Origin: Undibacterium cyanobacteriorum
GTDB taxonomy: Bacteria > Pseudomonadota > Gammaproteobacteria > Burkholderiales > Burkholderiaceae_D
Assembly: GCF_031326225.1 (NCBI RefSeq)
Contig: NZ_CP133720.1
Coordinates: 310,001 to 374,000 of the forward strand
Direction: 5' to 3'
Length of the DNA: 64,000 bases
Under the pieces are notes generated by a model, which saw only the letters and a program-made list of their open reading frames with translations, had not been told where the DNA came from and did no database searches. The position numbers and the translations under genes were made by a program. This document shows, one piece after another, positions 8,351 through 15,672 of this stretch. Each line of letters starts with the position of its first letter. Within the stretch, counting starts at the first letter, position 1.

Positions 8351-8581
8351 TTAGCCTTTGGTAGCTTCTGCTGCGCCGGCACTAATCATCAGCGCGCAGC
8401 ATTGCACTAAGCTTGCGTTGGCGGTTACTTGTGCGCTGCGTTGGTTCTGCATCGCATTCATCATTTGTATGCCTATCGCATGGGCCTGCGCCATGCTGAC
8501 AAGTCCCATCGATACCGACGCAGCCAGACCCGGGTTTAAACAGGTGACGGTTGCGACAGAATCAGTTAGCGAGTTCGACAT
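8351..8581 (-). CDS. Short divergent Reb-like protein
   Basis: A 76-residue protein. It keeps the Reb opening in short form (SLTDSVATVTCLNPG) and the M-x2-Q-x2-A-x2-N pattern (IGIQMMNAMQNQ), but lacks the first residues (AYPTxVNxQ) and the TLYSIDTA end of the canonical copies. It has three cysteines (one near residue 14 and a CC pair near residue 61), which the canonical copies lack; disulfides or metal binding are possible. CAGGAG precedes the ATG. It sits between the four canonical RebB genes and the tailed Reb gene. By analogy with R-body loci, where not all Reb proteins build the ribbon, it may be an assembly factor. Confidence 0.75.
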   Translation of the reverse strand: MSNSLTDSVATVTCLNPGLAASVSMGLVSMAQAHAIGIQMMNAMQNQRSAQVTANASLVQCCALMISAGAAEATKG

Positions 8582-8600
8582 GAAACAAACTCCTGCAGAT

Positions 8601-8626
8601 GAGAGGCACCTTGATCATGGCCTCTC
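8601..8626 (-). other. Intercistronic hairpin in reb array
   Basis: Perfect 7-bp arms GAGAGGC (8601-8607) and GCCTCTC (8620-8626) with a 12-nt loop lie between the fourth RebB gene and the 76-residue Reb-like gene. No T tract on the coding side, so mRNA stabilisation is more likely than termination. Confidence 0.35.
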
Positions 8627-8675
8627 CTTTTGCAACTGTAACCATGCAGCACCGAAGTGCCGCATGGCCTGGACA

Positions 8676-8942
8676 CTAAGCGAAAACCTTCTTCGTTCCA
8701 GTGCCGGTTGATGCCGTGTCAATCGAATACAAAGTTGACACGCCTTGAGTCGTTGTTGCTTGGGCTGTTTGGCTAGCGTTCTGTTGAAGCGAGGTTGCGT
8801 TATGCGCTGTCATTGACAATGCTTGGCTAGTCGCCATCATCAGATTCCCCATTGCCATTGCAGGCGAAGCCGCAACAACTTGCGTATTAGCCTGTGTCAC
8901 CGAATCAGTGATTTGACTATTGACTGCTGTTGGATAGGCCAT
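8676..8942 (-). CDS. rebB: RebB-family R-body protein, copy 4
   Basis: An 88-residue protein with the full RebB (killing trait, R-body) pattern: AYPTAVNSQITDSVTQAN at the start, SPAMAMGNLMMATSQAL in the middle, NATSLQQNA, and TLYSIDTASTG near the end. RebB-type proteins polymerise into the R-body ribbon in Caedibacter; related genes occur in many proteobacteria. The sequence is Ala/Thr/Gln-rich, lacks cysteine, and has no signal peptide, as expected for a cytoplasmic inclusion. TTAGGAGAA precedes the ATG. It is closest to copy 3, with which it shares GNLMMATSQAL and TTQG. The end (GTKKVFA) differs from copies 1 and 2. Confidence 0.93.
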   Translation of the reverse strand: MAYPTAVNSQITDSVTQANTQVVAASPAMAMGNLMMATSQALSMTAHNATSLQQNASQTAQATTTQGVSTLYSIDTASTGTGTKKVFA

Positions 8943-8977
8943 TTTGAAGTTCTCCTAATCGCTCGTAAGTGTGGCAA

Positions 8978-9244
8978 TTATTGGAAAATTTTCGCAGTAG
9001 CTACACCGTCTGCGGCAGTATCAATTGAGTACAGAGTTGAAATGCCTTGAGTCGTCGCAGCTTGACCTGTGACAGTCGCGTTTTGTTGGTTAGTGACAGC
9101 ATTGTGCGCGGCATTGGCTAATGCTTGGCTCGTTGCCATCATGAGGTTACCCATTGCCATTGCTGGTGAATCACCCAAGACTTTGGTGTTTGCTTGCGTT
9201 ACGGAATCCGTAATTTGGTCATTGACCGCTGTAGGAAAAGCCAT
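8978..9244 (-). CDS. rebB: RebB-family R-body protein, copy 3
   Basis: An 88-residue RebB-type protein: AFPTAVNDQITDSVTQAN, VLGDSPAMAMGNLMMATSQAL, AAHNAVTNQQNA and TLYSIDTAADG. It is intermediate between copies 1/2 (shared VLGD) and copy 4 (shared GNLMMATSQAL). CAAGGAG precedes the ATG. The gap to copy 4 is only 35 bases, while the gap to copy 2 is 140 bases and holds a strong hairpin, so copies 3 and 4 may form a separately tuned pair. Role as an R-body building block is inferred from the family. Confidence 0.93.
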   Translation of the reverse strand: MAFPTAVNDQITDSVTQANTKVLGDSPAMAMGNLMMATSQALANAAHNAVTNQQNATVTGQAATTQGISTLYSIDTAADGVATAKIFQ

Positions 9245-9288
9245 GATTGCTCCTTGATTAAGTTGAGGTACTACAAATATCCAGTGCA

Positions 9289-9321
9289 GGGCGCGCCTTG
9301 AGTATCTTGGTAGGGCGCGCC
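9289..9321 (-). other. Intercistronic hairpin made of two GGCGCGCC sites
   Basis: Two copies of the self-complementary octamer GGCGCGCC (9290-9297 and 9314-9321) can pair across a 16-nt loop in the 140-base gap between RebB copies 2 and 3. This is the most GC-rich stem in the array. No T tract follows on the minus strand. It may act as an RNase barrier or partial attenuator that leaves copies 1 and 2 most abundant. Confidence 0.45.
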
Positions 9322-9384
9322 ATGCCTGTTACTGCTGGACTTCTTTGGGATGGAGGTAGATGTCACTTGCCTCCCTCGGGCAGC

Positions 9385-9654
9385 TTAGGCACCCAAGATC
9401 GATTTGGTCGCCATGCCAGTCGATGCAGTATCGAGGCTATACAGCGTTGTCACGCCCATCGTGGTCGCCGCTTGGGCGGTGATGGCAGCTTGTTGCTGCG
9501 CGGTTGTTGCGTTGTGCGCGGCGATACCAAGCGCTTGTGAAGTTGCTTGGAACAAGTTACCCATCGCCATCGCTGGTGCGTCACCGAGAACTTTGACGTT
9601 TGCTTGGGTCACGGAATCTGTGATTTGGTCATTGACCGAGGTTGGAAATGCCAT
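9385..9654 (-). CDS. rebB: RebB-family R-body protein, copy 2
   Basis: An 89-residue RebB-type protein (AFPTSVNDQITDSVTQAN, VLGDAPAMAMGNLFQATSQAL, AAHNATTAQQQA, TLYSLDTASTGMATKS). By direct comparison it differs from copy 1 at 10 of 89 positions, so the two arose by a recent tandem duplication. TTAGGAG precedes the ATG, 10 bases away. Having two nearly identical copies at the head of the array suggests these are the bulk ribbon subunits. Confidence 0.93.
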   Translation of the reverse strand: MAFPTSVNDQITDSVTQANVKVLGDAPAMAMGNLFQATSQALGIAAHNATTAQQQAAITAQAATTMGVTTLYSLDTASTGMATKSILGA

Positions 9655-9690
9655 GCTCTATACTCCTAATGAAGAGATTTAAAAGTGTGC

Positions 9691-9960
9691 TTAGGCACCG
9701 AGAATCGATTTGGTCGCCATGCCAGTCGATGCAGTGTCGATGCTGTATAAGGTCGCCACGCCCATGGTGGTTGCGGCTTGAGCCATGATGTTGGCTTGCT
9801 GTTGTGCGCTAGTCGCGTTGTGTGCTGCATTCGACAAAGCTTGTGCGGTCGCTTGGAACAAGTTGCCCATCGCCATTGCTGGCGCGTCGCCCAGAACTTT
9901 GACGTTTGCTTGGGTAACAGAATCAGTGATTTGCGAATTGACGGATGTAGGGTAAGCCAT
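9691..9960 (-). CDS. rebB: RebB-family R-body protein, copy 1, first gene of the array
   Basis: An 89-residue RebB-type protein (AYPTSVNSQITDSVTQAN, APAMAMGNLFQATAQAL, AAHNATSAQQQA, TLYSIDTASTGMATKS). The frame is open 123 bases further upstream, but AAGGAG sits 6 bases before this ATG and all paralogues start at the same place, so the start is firm. It heads the array; no gene lies between it and the lipoprotein gene at 10335. As first gene and near-copy of the next, it is the likeliest major R-body subunit. In known R-body producers several Reb proteins are needed together for assembly. Confidence 0.93.
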   Translation of the reverse strand: MAYPTSVNSQITDSVTQANVKVLGDAPAMAMGNLFQATAQALSNAAHNATSAQQQANIMAQAATTMGVATLYSIDTASTGMATKSILGA

Positions 9961-10334
9961 AATTAACTCCTTAATGTATGAATGGAAGATACTTACTACG
10001 TGCATTTGGCCGCGAGCTCTATCCACCTCAATGAGCGGAATACAAGGGCTTGCATCTGCGCAAGACCGACTGACTGATTTCACGAGAGGGGAAGGTCATC
10101 GCAGTGATCACAGTGTAGGTACTTGCACTGCTGAAGAATTGGGGAAACCGCGCATCAATTCGGCTTGTCTTACGATGTACAAGGAAAAATCGGGTTTTTC
10201 TCTGATTTTTCAGTGGCGAAGATGGGAGTGAGTCGCGGCAATGTGGAGAAGTGATGCATTGACCGAACCCGTGTTACGCATGATCAGGGTTCGGTCGAGA
10301 GAAAATAGAGCAATACGAAGCAGAATGATGGTGA
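9961..10334. promoter_or_regulatory. Upstream region of the reb array
   Basis: This 374-base gap must hold the leftward reb promoter, but I find no convincing -35/-10 or -24/-12 pair. It holds an AT-rich inverted repeat (GAAAAATC 10184-10191 with GATTTTTC 10204-10211, plus a nested alternative GAAAAA/TTTTTC at 10184-10189 and 10195-10200), an 8-bp palindrome GTGATCAC near 10105, and a 10-bp inverted repeat listed separately. Confidence 0.4.
10261..10296. other. Perfect 10-bp inverted repeat downstream of the lipoprotein gene
   Basis: GACCGAACCC (10261-10270) and GGGTTCGGTC (10287-10296) flank a 16-nt loop. It lies just after the end of the lipoprotein gene (minus strand). No T tract on either side, so either a factor-assisted terminator or a protein site. 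Confidence 0.45.
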
Positions 10335-11075
10335 TCAAGAACCGAAGCGGATCAGGAGCGCAGCGAGGCTGGCCACCAAAGCGGTTTTCTGTGTTTCGTT
10401 GAGTTTGGTGTTTAACCACGCTCGTCCCGGTGTCTGAGCAAGTTCAATAGCTGCTTGATTGCCATTCGCATTATCGATTCTAAAACCAAAGATTTCTGGA
10501 ATCCGTGTGCGGTCCGGGTGGGGATTTCCATAAGAATAGGCACGCATCGAATAGGCATCTTGATTGATCACGACTTGACCGCGTGGCGAATCCATTTCTG
10601 CGCTTAAGTCGAAACTTGCTTGCTGCGAAGCGGTCCCAACATCGGTGAGCGACTGCATCTGGCAATGCATGTTATTTTTTTGCGAGACACCATCCACACC
10701 AAATAGGCGCACGACATTTCCCTCGGCTCGCAGGTCACATCGTACATCCCATTGTGTTTGCTGATCTGAAACCTTAAAACGAAAGTCCGTCTTACTGCTG
10801 CTCTGTGAATATAAGCCCACGCTGGAATTTGTGCTTGAAATGCTCCCCTTTTTAATACCTGTAATGGCGTAATTGCCGATCGCAAAATAGCCATCGGCGA
10901 AGAGATTGTTGATCTTGTGCCGGTCTTTCACCATGAGCACTTGGCTAGTTTGTGCAATGTCGCCTGGAATAGTTTCTTGAACATGCCCTAGCGGCAGTTG
11001 TTGGCAGGCGCTTAGACTCAAGCAGGTCAGTATGAGACTAGCAAAGGTGATTCTTGTTGGCAGGGTGATTTCCAT
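10335..11075 (-). CDS. Unrecognised lipoprotein
   Basis: A 246-residue protein with a lipoprotein signal: a hydrophobic segment (residues 7-20) followed by the lipobox LSAC with Cys24. The mature part has no motif I recognise; it holds Cys pairs and is mixed polar, with a region QQTQWDVRCDLRAEG and a repeated theme of beta-type segments. It should be anchored in the outer or inner membrane after cleavage by signal peptidase II. It lies upstream of the reb array on the same strand, but about 375 bases and a strong inverted repeat separate them, so it is probably a separate unit. Confidence 0.75.
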   Translation of the reverse strand: MEITLPTRITFASLILTCLSLSACQQLPLGHVQETIPGDIAQTSQVLMVKDRHKINNLFADGYFAIGNYAITGIKKGSISSTNSSVGLYSQSSSKTDFRFKVSDQQTQWDVRCDLRAEGNVVRLFGVDGVSQKNNMHCQMQSLTDVGTASQQASFDLSAEMDSPRGQVVINQDAYSMRAYSYGNPHPDRTRIPEIFGFRIDNANGNQAAIELAQTPGRAWLNTKLNETQKTALVASLAALLIRFGS

Positions 11076-11500
11076 GGGGTGCCCCTTTCATATGGAGGTG
11101 GATGGACCTCATCGCGTTTGACTGTATGGCGAATGGGTTGAGGATAGTCTGATCGCGCTTTCCATCGACGACACGCTGTCTTTGCTTGGTATCATGGAAA
11201 ACCTAAGCAAGTACCGTGGCAAGCTGCCTTTGAAATTCGTCGTCAGCGCTGTCAACCAAATTGCCGAACAAGATTTGTTAGCCATTGCATTTGCTTTAGA
11301 AAATTCGATTCATTTGTCAGCGCTCGTGTAAAGCGGGAGTCTTTTTGGTGGCGCACCGTTTATCTTATTGGAGAACCTTTTAACCCCCGTATTCTGCAGG
11401 CTATCGCATATCGAATTTTGATGATGTCGGTCTCGCATATAGTGGCGCTTCCTCGCCGCAATGAAGTGGCGAGACTTGTGTCAATCGAAGAGGATGTTTT
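11076..11500. other. Gene-poor stretch with a possible gene remnant
   Basis: About 425 bases between divergent genes. It holds the remnant at 11194-11331 and otherwise shows no clear promoter or RNA structure. Confidence 0.4.
11194..11331 (+). pseudogene. Possible remnant or short ORF (45 codons)
   Basis: A short frame reads MENLSKYRGKLPLKFVVSAV and on to HLSALV with normal protein-like composition. The same frame stays open about 22 codons upstream (including LIALSIDDTLSLLG) without a start codon, which looks like the tail of a larger gene whose front is missing. No ribosome binding site is clear. Could also be a genuine small protein. Family not recognised. Confidence 0.35.
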
Positions 11501-12208
11501 ATGAGCGATGAATTGTTGAAACGGATAGAGCGTTGCGAAAGTGAAAATCAAACTTTGCGGCGTCGATTAAGCGTGCAAACTGCGTTATTGTTGGTCGGTG
11601 CCATGCTAGGTATCGGTGGTACTGCCCTTGCAACGATGGGAAGTGTCGATCATGCTGGTCCGCTGACCTTGAATAATGGTTCGATCACGGTGAAAGAGTT
11701 AGTGGTGGTCGATGACAATAATGTGGTGCGCGCACGCGTCGGCGGTAATATTCCTCCAGCCGTGATCGACGGCAAAACCTTGAGTCGAGGTGGTAGTAAT
11801 AATGGCGTGGCTGGCATCATGTTATATGACCGCACTGGAGTTGAACGCGGTGGCTATATCACCTTCGATCAAGGTGACAATGTGGCGTTGACACTCGACA
11901 ACCAGAAGAAACAGCAAGTGTTTTTTGGTGTCGGACCAACCGGTACTGCCTCGCTTCAGTTATGGGAAGGCTCAGAAATGCTCGACCTCCGTGCCGACGA
12001 CAACGGCGCGAGATTAACGCGTACTAAAGCGGGTGTGGTCGCTCAACAATACCCGGAAACCAGCATTAAACAAGCCAGCTGTCAGCAATTCAAGAGCGGG
12101 ATTCGTGATGAAGTACCGAAAGGCTTGGGACGTGCAGAAGTAAAACGTATTTGTGAACGGCGCTTTTCGAGCGAGGCCTGCGCACCTTGTCTGCCCGATG
12201 CGGATTAA
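11501..12208 (+). CDS. Unrecognised membrane-anchored protein with coiled coil
   Basis: A 235-residue protein. Residues 1-24 form a charged, probably coiled-coil helix in the cytoplasm, residues 26-46 are one membrane segment, and the rest is probably periplasmic. The middle (60-160) has beta-type repeats with Gly/Asp/Asn turns (GNIPPAVIDGKTL, RGGYITFDQGDNVALTL, GPTGTASLQLWEG). The C-terminus carries four cysteines (CQQF, ICERRF, EACAPC). I do not recognise the family. GAAGAGGAT precedes the ATG. It stands alone, convergent with the patatin gene. Confidence 0.75.
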   Translation: MSDELLKRIERCESENQTLRRRLSVQTALLLVGAMLGIGGTALATMGSVDHAGPLTLNNGSITVKELVVVDDNNVVRARVGGNIPPAVIDGKTLSRGGSNNGVAGIMLYDRTGVERGGYITFDQGDNVALTLDNQKKQQVFFGVGPTGTASLQLWEGSEMLDLRADDNGARLTRTKAGVVAQQYPETSIKQASCQQFKSGIRDEVPKGLGRAEVKRICERRFSSEACAPCLPDAD

Positions 12209-12237
12209 GCGAGAACGATCTTTTTGTTAGGCTATCG

Positions 12238-12261
12238 GGGACTCTTAGAGTTTGGAGTCCC
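12238..12261. terminator. Hairpin between convergent genes
   Basis: GGGACTC (12238-12244) and GAGTCCC (12255-12261) pair around a 10-nt loop between the 235-residue gene and the patatin gene. No clear T tract, so terminator function is tentative. Confidence 0.35.
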
Positions 12262-12340
12262 TGCTGTTTGGCCGAGTTGTGCCGCTGAGATGTGCTTCCT
12301 AGTTCCGCTTCCTGAGTTAGATTGCGTGATTCGATCGGGC

Positions 12341-14614
12341 TTATTGGCGGCCGACTTGGAAAAATAAGTTCTTGACGCCATTAGGTGCCACCGCGAATCC
12401 CACATGCATCGGTCCAAGGAAACTATTGAAACCCGCAAATAGGCTGAGACTCTTGCGCGTTTTGCCGAACGACATTTGACTACTTGCATCCCACACATTG
12501 CCGAATTCAAGGCTGCTTCCCATGAAGAGGCTTTGCCCAGCCAAATCAAATTTCAGCGCGCGATAGAGGTAAGTCGCACTGCCATACAGCATGAAGTTGC
12601 CTGCAAATTGATCAGGTTGGTAGGCCGATAATTGTTGAAAACCACCTAAAGTGGGACCAACCCCAAGCACATCTTTGTTCGGCAGATACAAGCCGGCGCT
12701 GGCGAATTTGAGATTGACACTATGGCTGTCCCAGCTCTTGGCCCAAGTGCCATTCATACTGACTTCTTGGTAGCGATCGCCGCCGCTATTGGTACCGATA
12801 AAGAGCTCACCGCCGAGTGCATAGCCATAGCGCGGAAAAGCAATATCACTGAGTTGATCGATGGTGAAATTGGCTTTGAAACCGCCTTGTTTGAGGTCGA
12901 CTTTAGGGAGCGAAGTAATACTAGTGCTGCCGTCTTCCGCCTTCACTTGCAGTAGTCCTAATTTGGGGCGCACTTTATACGTTTTGGCTTCGATCCCGAA
13001 GCGATATTCGCCGAGGCTGCCGCGTTCACCGATATCGCCTACAAAATCAAAGCCGATACGACCACGTTTAAAATCGTATTCGGCAATTCTGGTTTCGTCG
13101 TTGTAGATATTGCGCGTGTTATTGCTTAAGTCGATGTAGGGCGCGATCAGTTGGCTGCGATCATTTGAAATCGGCTGCCTGAGTTCACTGCGCAAGCCGA
13201 GGGTATTACCGAACTCGACATCGTTGCGCCATTCCAAACCGCTCTCGTTTAACCATGGACGTCGATGCCCTACTTGCAAACGGAAGCCGCCTGCACCTTC
13301 GAAGCCACTTGATAAGGCCAGCCCAAAACGTAGAAAGTGTGGACCCCAGTTGCGACCATGGGCGTTAATCTTGATGCCGTACTCCCCTTCACGTTGCACC
13401 AATTCATGGGTAATGCCATCGTACTCCCGTGAGATATTGAGCTTCGCGAGCTTTTGATTTATCTCTTCAGCGCTGTAGCTGCTACCGATGCGAATGTCGA
13501 CTTGGCGTCGTACTTCTTTTTCGGGCACGATGCCATTCGAGGCAATGTCCACAAAGCCGATTTTGATGGGAGGCAGTTCCGCATCGGGATCGTGTTTGAG
13601 ATGCGCCGCATATTCTTGTTGACTGACACTGTAAGGACGCAATTTTGCTTCTAAAGCGATAGCGGCTTTGCGGCCGATGTCACTGGCTTGCACTTGCCGG
13701 GCGAAATCGACAAAACTGATATCGCCTAAGTTCGGTTCGATCAGGGTATCGTCAGAGGTCAATAAGGCTTTTTGCTGCTCGACGTTTTGTTCCGTCAAGA
13801 TGTTGACCATCTGTTGGCTAACGTTGATCAAAGAAGAAAGTTGGCCGCGAGGCAATAGCGGGGTACCGATATTGACCGCGATGATCACGTCCGCCCCCAT
13901 TTGTTTGGCGATATCGACAGGTAGATTCTTGACGAGCCCACCATCGGTCAGAAGCTGGCCATCGATTTCTACAGGCGCGAACATGCCAGGTGCCGCCATA
14001 CTGGCGCGAATCGCCAGATGCAAAGGGCCCTTATTGAAGATCACTGTTTTACCCGTTTCCAAATTGGTGGCCACGGTACGAAACGGAATCGGAAGATCGT
14101 CAAAATCCACATCATTCTTCAAATGTGCGGTCCAGTTGTGCAGCAATTCCAAAAATTGTGTGGCCTGAACGGCTCCCGTTGGCAAACGCACGCCGTTGCT
14201 ACTGAGACCCATGGTGGCTCCGAGCGGATATTGTTTATCCTCTTCGCGTAAACTGTGCGGCACGATAGTACGCTCGACACGATCGACGGCGATATCGTTC
14301 AATTGCAACTTGACGATACGTTTTTCAATTTCGCTGGCGCTCATTCCCGACGCATACAAGCCGCCAATCACGGCGCCCATACTCGTACCGGTCACACAAT
14401 CAATCGGAATCCGCATTGCTTCTAATTGCTTTAACACGCCGATGTGAGCAAAGCCACGGGCGCCGCCGCCGGACAAGACTAAGCAAATTTTGGGGCGCGA
14501 TTTGTTTACCACACTCGTTTGTTCGGTTACCGCGGCGCTGGCCTGGTTGGGAAATACAAGAGCGAGATGCGCGCTGAGAAGTCCAGCAAAGACAGTTAAG
14601 CGAAGTAGGTTCAT
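12341..14614 (-). CDS. Patatin-like phospholipase with outer-membrane barrel (PlpD/type Vd-like)
   Basis: A 757-residue predicted secreted lipase. The ATG at 14614 is chosen because a signal peptide starts there (MNLLRLTVFAGLLSAHLAL, cleavage near QASA); the longer frame adds an odd His/Arg-rich leader. The patatin domain (about 40-320) carries the oxyanion loop GGGARG (49-54), the nucleophile elbow GTSMG (Ser78) and DGG (Asp224), giving the patatin Ser-Asp dyad. A POTRA-like region follows (about 355-430), then a beta-rich C-terminal half typical of the BamA/TamA-type barrel. This order is that of PlpD, a type Vd autotransporter that presents phospholipase A activity at the surface. Gene stands alone; no regulator nearby. 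Confidence 0.9.
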   Translation of the reverse strand: MNLLRLTVFAGLLSAHLALVFPNQASAAVTEQTSVVNKSRPKICLVLSGGGARGFAHIGVLKQLEAMRIPIDCVTGTSMGAVIGGLYASGMSASEIEKRIVKLQLNDIAVDRVERTIVPHSLREEDKQYPLGATMGLSSNGVRLPTGAVQATQFLELLHNWTAHLKNDVDFDDLPIPFRTVATNLETGKTVIFNKGPLHLAIRASMAAPGMFAPVEIDGQLLTDGGLVKNLPVDIAKQMGADVIIAVNIGTPLLPRGQLSSLINVSQQMVNILTEQNVEQQKALLTSDDTLIEPNLGDISFVDFARQVQASDIGRKAAIALEAKLRPYSVSQQEYAAHLKHDPDAELPPIKIGFVDIASNGIVPEKEVRRQVDIRIGSSYSAEEINQKLAKLNISREYDGITHELVQREGEYGIKINAHGRNWGPHFLRFGLALSSGFEGAGGFRLQVGHRRPWLNESGLEWRNDVEFGNTLGLRSELRQPISNDRSQLIAPYIDLSNNTRNIYNDETRIAEYDFKRGRIGFDFVGDIGERGSLGEYRFGIEAKTYKVRPKLGLLQVKAEDGSTSITSLPKVDLKQGGFKANFTIDQLSDIAFPRYGYALGGELFIGTNSGGDRYQEVSMNGTWAKSWDSHSVNLKFASAGLYLPNKDVLGVGPTLGGFQQLSAYQPDQFAGNFMLYGSATYLYRALKFDLAGQSLFMGSSLEFGNVWDASSQMSFGKTRKSLSLFAGFNSFLGPMHVGFAVAPNGVKNLFFQVGRQ

Positions 14615-14826
14615 AGAATCGAAATGGCTATGCGAATGGATCCGAGGTCGTGGACGCCGAAATATATTGTGCGAATGAACCAGCATTTTAAAGCCAAGCA
14701 TGCGCTCCGCTGGATTTTTTGGTGGCAAATGGCAAGCGACGGTGCAAGGCGTGACGATAAAATGATTTGCAAAAAGTCATTCCTGCAATGATACTTAGCC
14801 AACTTTTTAAAGCAAAGGGAGACACG

Positions 14827-15354
14827 ATGGAAAACATGTATGCCGCACCGAACGCAAACCTTGATGAACCGCTTAGTTCGGAAGCCACCTATGTGCCGCG
14901 GTTTTTCTCATTCAGTGGGCGGATTGGTCGCATGCGTTATTTGGCGTATCAGGTATTTATGGTGCTCTGTAGCTACCTATTTTTATTCGGTGCAGCTAGC
15001 CTGATTCTTTCTTCTTCCTCTGCATCATTCTCGGACTTCTTTGGGAGCACACTCGGCGTCATCGTCGTCGCATTGTTTCTAATGGTCCTTTTTGTAGGGA
15101 CAATTACTTTCGTTAGACGCCGTTTGCATGACCTCGGTCAATCTGGATGGCTCACCTTAATCATTTTTGTGCCCTATCTGAATTCTTTGTTTTCACTGTA
15201 CTTAATATTTGCCGGCGGCGATAAGGACAGTAATCGCTACGGACCGGCTCCGAGCGCAAATACTACAGCGGTTATTGTGGGAGCATTACTTGTACCGGCG
15301 TTGGCAATCATAGGTATCATCGCGGCGATCGCAATACCAGCTTATAAAGGCTAG
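14827..15354 (+). CDS. DUF805 membrane protein
   Basis: A 175-residue inner-membrane protein of the DUF805 (YhaH-like) family. The family signs are the start of the domain (FFSFSGRIGRMRYLAY) and VRRRLHDLGQSGW, followed by the usual small loop and GGDKDSNRYGPAP. There are three or four membrane segments. The ATG at 14827 is preferred to one 60 bases upstream because AGGGAG lies before it. Unusually, after the normal end of the domain there is one more hydrophobic segment ending IGIIAAIAIPAY, which looks like the N-terminal helix of a type IV pilin. Function of the family is unknown. Confidence 0.85.
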   Translation: MENMYAAPNANLDEPLSSEATYVPRFFSFSGRIGRMRYLAYQVFMVLCSYLFLFGAASLILSSSSASFSDFFGSTLGVIVVALFLMVLFVGTITFVRRRLHDLGQSGWLTLIIFVPYLNSLFSLYLIFAGGDKDSNRYGPAPSANTTAVIVGALLVPALAIIGIIAAIAIPAYKG

Positions 15355-15672
15355 AACGATTGGGCGAAAGCGCCCGCAGCGATGGAGCGTGTCGTACCGA
15401 TTGCCGAAGAACGATAGAAATTCGACATTTCTCTGAATTTTGCGGCGCTTTTTGATCACTTTTGGAGCATCCTCCGAGTGGTTCATTCACGCAATCGTCG
15501 TCGTACTCCTATAGCGAATTGTGGTTGAAACGCTCTCCCGTCGAAATAATCCCTGTATTTCCTCAAAGATATCTTGTTCGCTCGCAGTGAGTTAAGGATA
15601 ATCGGGTTTAAGCCTTGGTACGCTCTCTACCATAGAGAAAAGCCCGATTTCTAGTCATACCCACTCATTTGA
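15355..15672. promoter_or_regulatory. Leader region before the sugar cluster
   Basis: About 318 bases without a gene. A short GC-rich hairpin (GGGCG-AAAG-CGCCC, 15362-15375) follows the DUF805 gene without a T tract. Closer to the transketolase gene, AATCGGG (15600-15606) and CCCGATT (15643-15649) can pair across a long loop and may structure the 5' leader. Confidence 0.35.

Noticed and set aside
8676..9960. Regular repeats of about 300 bases that could suggest a CRISPR or satellite array
   Set aside because: The repeats are four separate RebB genes with start and stop codons and diverged sequences; there are no short identical repeats with unique spacers.
9961..10334. Possible sigma-54 promoter before the reb array
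   Set aside because: No GG-N10-GC pair with good flanks was found on the minus strand.
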